DNA of 30,346 nucleotides from DAHUYF01 sp052143095 (GTDB lineage Bacteria > Pseudomonadota > Alphaproteobacteria > ATCC43930 > CGMCC-115725): NCBI GenBank assembly GCA_052143095.1, contig JBKQTR010000313.1, positions 1 to 30,346 of the forward strand. The letters run 5' to 3'. The notes under the pieces were generated by a model. That model had not been told where the DNA came from and made no database searches. It saw only the letters and a list, made by a program, of their open reading frames with translations. Made by a program: the position numbers and the translations under genes. Position 1 is the stretch's first letter, and each line of letters begins with the position of its first letter. This document shows, piece by piece, positions 23,275-30,346 of this stretch.

Positions 23275-23708
23275 ACAGGCTGTTCAACGGATCTCAGTCG
23301 ACTACCGCGCTGGACTAAGATCGTCAGCTATCGAAGTGCGTTTGCGCGAACCGACTCGCTCGCATCGAACGGCAAGTTCGGGTCAACCTCGGTCATAGGC
23401 TGAAGATTCCGAGCGTCTGCGGCACACCGGCTCTACCCCGGAAAGCGGAGATACCCGCGCATAGCCCGCACCCCGCCAAGTGCGAGTGCAGACCACAAAC
23501 AGGATTGCTCCGCATCGATCCGAGTGGCGATCCGGACGAGTGGCCCCCATCCGCTCAGCCCAGGGCCTACGGCTTGATGTGCAGGAATGGCCATGGACGC
23601 CGGGCCCCAGCGGGTCCAAACTTCCTCTGCGCGCGCCCGGGTGCTGTCCTTGTACCCGAAGCAGGTTGCTTGACTGGGCGACCATACAAGACGCGAAGGG
23701 AAGGCCAC
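23275..23708. other. Gene-free stretch upstream of the exported heme protein gene
   Basis: No frame reads as a recognisable protein and no strong dyad symmetry was found. Several frames remain open here because of GC bias, including one that leads into the following gene, but the family-like sequence with signal peptide starts only at 23709. The promoter of that gene should lie in this stretch. Confidence 0.45.
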
Positions 23709-25874
23709 ATGAAGACGATGGGTTCGTTCCATTGTGCCGTGATGGCGATCGGCATCGCCGTGATCTTGCCTGGTGCCCCGGCGCCGGTGAACGCGCAGCC
23801 AGGCGATGCTGCGCCGGTCACCATCGGCAGTGAAGACATCGGTGGCATCGTGCGCGGCCCGAGCGGGCCGGAAGCCGGCGTATGGGTGATCGCGGAGACC
23901 ACCGAGCTCAGCACCAAATTCGCCAAAATCGTGGTCACCGACGATCAGGGCCGCTACCTCATCCCCGGCCTGCCGAAAGCCAAGTACCAAGTCTGGGTGC
24001 GTGGCTATGGTCTCGTCGACTCGCCGAAGGTGGCGGGCGAGCCCGGCAAGCTCCTCGCGCTGACCGCGGTACCGGCGCCGAACGAGGCGGCCGCCGCCCA
24101 GTATTATCCGGCCATCTATTGGTATTCGATGCTGAAGATTCCGGACGCCGGCCAATTCGGCGGCAAGAGCGATATTCCCGAGAAGATCACCCAGAGCGAC
24201 TGGCTCACCGCGATCAAGAACCGCAACTGCATCGGCTGCCACCAGCTGGGCCAGCGGGCCACGCGGACCATTCCGGCGGCATTCGGCGAGTTCAAGTCGT
24301 CCGAAGAGGCTTGGAGGCGTCGCGTGCAGTCGGGACAGGCCGCCGAGAACATGGTGAACCCGCTGGCCGGGACCTTGGGCGGCGCGCCGTTCCGGTATTT
24401 CGCCGATTGGACCGATCGCATCGCCAAGGGCGAGCTGCCGCACAGCAAACCGGCGCGGCCGCAAGGCATCGAGCGCAATATCGTGGTCACCAGTTGGGAA
24501 TGGGGCGAGCCGAAGAAATACCTGCACGACCTGATCGCCTCGGATCGGCGCAATCCGACCATCAATGCGTATGGTCCGCTCTACGGCTCGCCGGAATACA
24601 GCACCGACGTCCTGCCGATCCTCGATCCCAAGACCAACACCGTCACCAGCTTCAAGGCGCCGGTGCGCGACCCCGAGATGCCGGAATCGCTCGGACCCGG
24701 GCACGCCGCGCAGGTGGCGCCGATGGCGCCCTCGGCCTATTGGGGCAATGAGAAGCTCTGGGACACCAGGGCCAACAACCACAACGACATGATCGACCGG
24801 TTCGGCAGAGTCTGGTTGTCGGCGACCGTGCGCGGCATGAACAATCCGGATTTCTGCAAGAAGGGCTCCGATCATCCCTCGGCCACGGCGTTCCCGCTGG
24901 AGCGGTCGGCCCGCCAGGTGGCTATGCTCGATCCCAAGACGATGAAGTACACCTTCATCGATACGTGCTTTGCCACCCATCACCTGCAATTCGCCTATGA
25001 TGCCAACGATACGCTGTGGACCAGCGGCGGTGGCCCGGTGGTCGGCTGGATCAACACGAAGCTGTTCGACGAGACCGGCGATGCGGCAAAAGCGCAGGGC
25101 TGGACGGCGCTGGTCCTCGACACCAATGGCAATGGCAAGCGCGACGACTATGTCGAGCCCGACCAGCCTGTCGATCCGACCAAGGACAAGCGCATCGCCG
25201 GAGGCTTCTATGCGGTGATGCCGAACCCGGTGGACGGGTCGATCTGGGGTACCATCAACGTCTTTGGCGGCGCCTCGGCGATCGTGCGACTCGATCCCGG
25301 ACCGAACCCGCCGGCGACCGCGCTCGCGGAAATCTACAACGTGCCGAAGCCGGGCTTCGGCGTTCGCGGCGGCGACATCGACAAGAAGGGCGTCGTCTGG
25401 GTGTCGCTCGGCAGCGGCCATATCGGCAGCTTCGACCGCAAGAAGTGCAAGGGCCCGCTCAACGGGCCGCTGGCCACCGGCGATCACTGTCCGGAGGGTT
25501 GGTCGTTCTACCAGTACCCGGGACCGGGCTTCGACGGCATCGGCGAGAACAGCGCCGAGGCGAGCTACTACACCTGGGTCGATCAGCACAACACCTTCGG
25601 GCTCGGCGAGGACGTGCCGATGTCGACCGGCAATCTCAATGACGGGCTGATCGCGCTCAAGGACGGTAAGATGATCGTGCTGCGCGTGCCGTATCCCTTG
25701 GGCTTCTACGCCAAGGGATTCGACGGGCGCATCGACGATCCGAACGCCGGGTGGAAGGGCAGAGGATTGTGGACGACCAGCGGCGACCGAACGCCGTGGC
25801 TCATGGAAGGCGGCCCCGGAAGCAGGCCCAGGGCCGTGCACTTCCAGCTTCGGCCGGACCCGCTGGCGCATTGA
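23709..25874 (+). CDS. Exported mono-heme c-type protein with carboxypeptidase-regulatory-like domain and beta-propeller-like region
   Basis: The 721-residue product starts at ATG 23709 behind AAGGGAAGG. Residues 1-29 are a Sec signal peptide (ending VNA|Q). Residues about 40-115 form a carboxypeptidase-regulatory-like beta-sandwich (IGGIVRGPSGPEAGVWVIAE, VTDDQGRYLIPGLPKAKYQV). Next comes one heme c site, NCIGCHQLG (Cys174, Cys177, His178). From about 290 on, repeated D-x-K-T-x-x-V/Y-T motifs (LDPKTNTVTSF, LDPKTMKYTFID) and DANDTLWTSGG, KKGVVWVSLGS resemble SMP-30/NHL/Vgb-type propeller blades. It is probably a periplasmic electron-transfer or binding protein, perhaps a dehydrogenase partner; catalytic function is unknown. 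It stands alone in its operon. Confidence 0.87.
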   Translation: MKTMGSFHCAVMAIGIAVILPGAPAPVNAQPGDAAPVTIGSEDIGGIVRGPSGPEAGVWVIAETTELSTKFAKIVVTDDQGRYLIPGLPKAKYQVWVRGYGLVDSPKVAGEPGKLLALTAVPAPNEAAAAQYYPAIYWYSMLKIPDAGQFGGKSDIPEKITQSDWLTAIKNRNCIGCHQLGQRATRTIPAAFGEFKSSEEAWRRRVQSGQAAENMVNPLAGTLGGAPFRYFADWTDRIAKGELPHSKPARPQGIERNIVVTSWEWGEPKKYLHDLIASDRRNPTINAYGPLYGSPEYSTDVLPILDPKTNTVTSFKAPVRDPEMPESLGPGHAAQVAPMAPSAYWGNEKLWDTRANNHNDMIDRFGRVWLSATVRGMNNPDFCKKGSDHPSATAFPLERSARQVAMLDPKTMKYTFIDTCFATHHLQFAYDANDTLWTSGGGPVVGWINTKLFDETGDAAKAQGWTALVLDTNGNGKRDDYVEPDQPVDPTKDKRIAGGFYAVMPNPVDGSIWGTINVFGGASAIVRLDPGPNPPATALAEIYNVPKPGFGVRGGDIDKKGVVWVSLGSGHIGSFDRKKCKGPLNGPLATGDHCPEGWSFYQYPGPGFDGIGENSAEASYYTWVDQHNTFGLGEDVPMSTGNLNDGLIALKDGKMIVLRVPYPLGFYAKGFDGRIDDPNAGWKGRGLWTTSGDRTPWLMEGGPGSRPRAVHFQLRPDPLAH

Positions 25875-26110
25875 GCCACGCGGCGACGGGACAGGTTTGG
25901 AAGGGACGGATGATCGAGCCGCCCCTTTTTTTGACGAATGCTTAGCACCTCGGGCGACATCGTCGTTTGGTAGTTTCCAGATTTATCGTTCCTAGCGAGT
26001 GGCGACTTCGGGGCGAGACATCGCCCGGCCGACAGTCTGAAGTTGTGGGCTGAACATCACGAGCACTAATCACACGGCGGCTTTGGGTCAACCACTGCCC
26101 TACTTGGAAC
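25875..26110. other. Intergenic DNA between the heme protein gene and the decayed integrase
   Basis: No protein-like frame was found. A T-run (seven Ts at 25926-25932) lies about 50 bp after the heme protein stop but no convincing stem precedes it, so its role as a terminator is doubtful. Near 26078-26093 lies GGCTTTGGGTCAACCA, which resembles the degenerate intergenic repeat noted elsewhere in this window. Confidence 0.4.
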
Positions 26111-26134
26111 GGGCAGAGCGCGTCCGCTCTGCCC
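26111..26134. terminator. Perfect hairpin downstream of the integrase pseudogene
   Basis: GGGCAGAGCG (26111-26120) and CGCTCTGCCC (26125-26134) form a perfect 10-bp GC-rich stem with a 4-nt loop, 8 bp after the original stop codon of the minus-strand integrase frame. Position and stability fit a terminator for that gene, though no U-run follows on the minus strand. An attachment-site role is also possible because integrase genes often lie beside their att site. Confidence 0.55.
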
Positions 26135-26141
26135 GGGCATT

Positions 26142-26783
26142 TCAGACGTCAACCTGTTCCGCTATGGCGAGGGCGTCGTCGACCTCGATTCCGAGATACC
26201 TCACGGTGCTTTCGATCTTTCTGTGTCCCAGCAGAAGCTGCACGGCGCGCAGGTTGCCGGTCCGTCGATAGATAAGGGTGGCCTTAGTTCGTCAGAGCGA
26301 GTGTGTGCCGAATAGCTTCGGGTCCAGCCCGATGCTGGCGATCCACTCGGAGACGAGCCGTGCGTACTGCCGCGTTGTCATGCAGCGGCTGGGGCCGCGT
26401 CGGCCGAGAAACAGAAAATCACCAGGCTTCTTGCCGGCCGCCCTTATGTAGTCGTCGACTGCTTCGCGGGTCTGTTCCGTCAATTCAAACCTGACAGGTT
26501 GGCCGGTCTTCCTTTGACGCACGGTAGCCCGGTCGATCGCGTAGCCACCGGGTGCGACGTCCTCGACCTTCAGAGCAACAACGTCGCAGCCGCGCAGCTT
26601 GCTGTCGATGGCGAGATCGAACATCGCCAAGTCGCGTGTTCGACCACCGATCTGAAGTTTGGTACGCATAGACCACACATGCTTCGGCCGGAGCGGCGGC
26701 TTCGGGCCAATCAACTTGCCTTTGTTCCACGGCGTACGCTTATATGAGTTCGCTAAAGGGTTCTCGTGGTCCTGCGTGGTCAT
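26142..26783 (-). pseudogene. Tyrosine recombinase/phage-type integrase interrupted by a TGA at the HxxR arginine
   Basis: Read from 26783 the frame gives 163 codons of a tyrosine recombinase: AMFDLAIDSKLRGCDVVALK with catalytic Arg I in the SKLRGCD turn, the Lys region RQRKTGQPVRFELTEQT, then FGTHSL followed by TGA at 26292-26294. Reading through in the same frame continues RTKATLIYRRTGNLRAVQLL, LGHRKIESTVRYLGIEVDD with the nucleophile Tyr in TVRYLG, ending at 26142. Family members have His-Ser-Leu-Arg at this point, so a single CGA-to-TGA change removed catalytic Arg II. Start at ATG 26783 has a GGAGG-like site. At about 213 codons it equals the short integrases common in Rhizobiales, so only the point mutation seems to have killed it. 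Without readthrough the product lacks the catalytic tyrosine. Confidence 0.9.
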
Positions 26784-26937
26784 GGTTTCCTCCGCTTTTT
26801 AGAGGATGACCAGCATGCGCCCGCGCAGCATCTGGAAGCCGTTCAATTGATTCCGCTTCGGGAGCACTCCTGCCTTCGCCTGGCAGCCACTCCGACGCTC
26901 CTGACCCGCTGCGGAAGTCTTGTCACGCTCCTGGTGC

Positions 26938-27336
26938 TTATTCGCCTATCTGCAAACGATACCCCTCGAAGCTGAGATAACCGCCCAGCACGAGCACGAC
27001 GACGGCGAAGACTGTTAGGCCAGCCGAAGTCGAATAAAGCGCGGTCGCCAGCGTCGCGGTGAACTGCGGCAGCACGATGCGGATGACGCCGCCGATCGCC
27101 AAGAGCCAGCCGAGAATAGTGACGATGACGCGCCAGTCTGCGGTCCAGGCTCGGTAAACATTGAGAATGGCGAGACCAAGGGGTAGCGTCAGCAACCCCG
27201 AAAGGTAGATCAGGGTGGGGCTGTGCGCGGCCTCGGTGATCATGGCTGCATAGTTCGCCTCGTTCAGCAATACGCCCACGCCGATTACAACCAGCGTCGG
27301 GCCTGTCAATCTGGCGATGAAAACAGCAGGTTGCAT
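26938..27336 (-). CDS. Small four-helix inner-membrane protein, function unknown
   Basis: This 132-residue protein starts at ATG 27336 (GGAG about 7 nt upstream; a GTG two codons earlier is too close to that site). It has four hydrophobic segments: roughly 8-24 (LTGPTLVVIGVGVLL), 40-58 (LIYLSGLLTLPLGLAILNVY), 69-87 (VIVTILGWLLAIGGVIRIVL) and 101-120 (AGLTVFAVVVLVLGGYLSF). No family motif is recognised with certainty. It lies between the dead integrase and katG on the same strand, 263 nt behind katG, so it probably has its own promoter. Confidence 0.75.
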   Translation of the reverse strand: MQPAVFIARLTGPTLVVIGVGVLLNEANYAAMITEAAHSPTLIYLSGLLTLPLGLAILNVYRAWTADWRVIVTILGWLLAIGGVIRIVLPQFTATLATALYSTSAGLTVFAVVVLVLGGYLSFEGYRLQIGE

Positions 27337-27599
27337 GTTCACTCCGCGGCGTCCGCCGCCATGTGCGATCCTAGGTCATTTGCAAAATCTCGTACCACAC
27401 CCTTTCGCGTCCCCGGATGATTTGCCCAACTGGCTGGCAATGTCTTCACATCCGCCGCAAAGCAGGCGTTCGACGGCTTAACACGCATCGCAAGAGTTCG
27501 CCCCCTCAAGCTGCGGATCGATTGGGAGACAGTCCACGGGTGTGGCACGACCTGACAAATGAGGATCAATAGCCAGGTCCGTTCGCCTGCCACTCGAGA

Positions 27600-29777
<2,178 letters not shown>

Positions 29778-29887
29778 GTTGCCTCCGATCGTGTTCCGCT
29801 TTCTCCCCTATACGAATCAGCAATCTGAAAGTTATCCAGCTTCAGACCACCGACGCATCGCGCCGCCTGGATTCGGGACTCGCAGGA

Positions 29888-30178
29888 TTAATGGTTCTTC
29901 GGCTCAGGCTGCTTGCCGCATCGCTTGTCGAGGATTTCTATCTCTGCAGGTCCGTCAAAGACGGGATTTACTGTGACCTTGTGTTTTGGATCGGTGAACA
30001 TCGCGTTTGCCTGCCAATTTCCGTTTGACAGTTTACTGACATCCTCGCACGAAACCTTGTTGGCAGCGTCCGTTGGTCCAGTCACGCTATACATTTCTGC
30101 AGCGTTTGTTGAGGTCATTGAGACCGTCAGTAGGACAAAAAAAGATGGGACGAGCAGATAAAACGGTGGTGCACGCAT
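29888..30178 (-). CDS. Small secreted protein of unknown function with signal peptide
   Basis: Started at ATG 30178 (GGAG 9-10 nt upstream) the product is 96 residues; an ATG three codons earlier (30187) is also possible. The first 25 or so residues are a Sec signal peptide (APPFYLLVPSFFVLLTVSMT, cleavage near TNA|A). The mature part of about 70 residues has two cysteines (VSCEDVSK and DKRCGKQ) that could form a disulfide, and is fairly polar. No family is recognised. It lies 110 nt upstream of katG on the same strand, so co-transcription is possible, but the gap is large enough for a separate katG promoter. Confidence 0.65.
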   Translation of the reverse strand: MRAPPFYLLVPSFFVLLTVSMTSTNAAEMYSVTGPTDAANKVSCEDVSKLSNGNWQANAMFTDPKHKVTVNPVFDGPAEIEILDKRCGKQPEPKNH

Positions 30179-30223
30179 TGGCAACATCTCCGCCGCTTGC
30201 CGGGTCGCATGACCCATGCACTA

Positions 30224-30346
30224 GGTCGCGTTGACATTCACCGCAACCAGACCATGAAGGCGGCGATTGCGACGAAGCCGAGGAACGAGGCGACAGTCTT
30301 GTCGTAGCGCGTGGCAACGCGGCGAAAATGCTTGATTTTGTTGATG
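30224..30346 (-). mobile_element. IS5-type insertion sequence, end of element (continues past the window)
   Basis: The transposase reading frame enters from the window edge and stops near the probable element end, GGTCGCGTTGACATTCA starting about 30224. CTAG at 30221-30224 matches the target preferred by some IS5-family groups (IS427-like), so the junction is probably there. The other end is outside the window. Confidence 0.65.
30238..30346 (-). CDS. IS5-family transposase, C-terminal end (partial)
   Basis: The last 35 codons read INKIKHFRRVATRYDKTVAS, then FLGFVAIAAFMVWLR and a TGA at 30238-30240. This is the usual C-terminus of IS5-family DDE transposases (pattern N-x-I-K-x-F-R-R-I-A-T-R-Y-x-K, then A-x-F-L-A-F-V ... 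W-L-R). The catalytic residues lie outside the window, so whether the element is intact cannot be told. Confidence 0.9.
   Translation of the reverse strand, partial: INKIKHFRRVATRYDKTVASFLGFVAIAAFMVWLR

Noticed and set aside
23433..25871. An 812-codon minus-strand open frame antisense to the heme protein gene
   Set aside because: It lacks recognisable motifs, while the plus strand encodes a signal peptide, a CxxCH site and conserved repeats.
27343..27599. A possible 84-residue minus-strand protein between katG and the membrane protein gene
   Set aside because: No ribosome site, no recognisable motif, and composition typical of non-coding DNA.

Overview
The window is a high-GC chromosomal stretch, most likely from an alphaproteobacterium of the Hyphomicrobiales/Bradyrhizobiaceae or Reyranella/Rhodospirillales type. 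This is an inference from the strong GC bias, a CTCAGGATGAGG-type intergenic inverted repeat, an adenylate cyclase–alpha/beta hydrolase fusion, a fragment of an HWE-type histidine kinase, and several Liv-type transporter and LLM oxidoreductase genes. No rRNA, tRNA or CRISPR array was recognised.

Layout. 1-311 holds the 3' end of a LysR regulator, followed by about 650 bp of gene-free DNA with nested palindromes. 963-8610 is a minus-strand block: an ArsR-type regulator, two peptidoglycan enzymes (a Tat-exported DUF882/M15-type peptidase and a YkuD L,D-transpeptidase), then a folate/methyl-transfer operon (HTH–methyltransferase, MTHFR-like protein, MetE-like protein) whose promoter region carries five CCCACT half-sites, then a PanE-type ketopantoate reductase. 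An aldo/keto reductase is divergent from panE.

9751-18729 looks like an aromatic-compound uptake and oxidation locus. On the minus strand lie a Rieske oxygenase alpha subunit, a beta subunit, an isochorismatase-fold protein lacking the usual catalytic triad, and a DUF442/Blh-type phosphatase. Divergent from these, on the plus strand, are a MarR regulator and a complete Liv-type ABC importer (binding protein, two permeases, two ATPases). The genes overlap or nearly touch. An F420-type LLM oxidoreductase converges on the last ATPase gene with a 4-nt overlap. A plausible reading is that the importer brings in an aromatic or carboxylate substrate, the Rieske oxygenase hydroxylates it, and MarR controls both arms through an inverted repeat between them. 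The substrate is not determinable from the sequence, and no reductase or ferredoxin gene is present.

19157-30346 is a looser, more mosaic region: a TauD/TfdA dioxygenase, the lower-GC cyclase–hydrolase fusion, abutting fragments of an SDR gene and an HWE kinase gene, a second LLM oxidoreductase, a large exported mono-heme protein with an apparent beta-propeller, and a tyrosine recombinase killed by a stop codon at its catalytic HxxR arginine. It ends with a small membrane protein, catalase-peroxidase KatG, a small secreted protein and the end of an IS5-type transposase. Decayed genes, an integrase and an IS end mark this part as accessory DNA.
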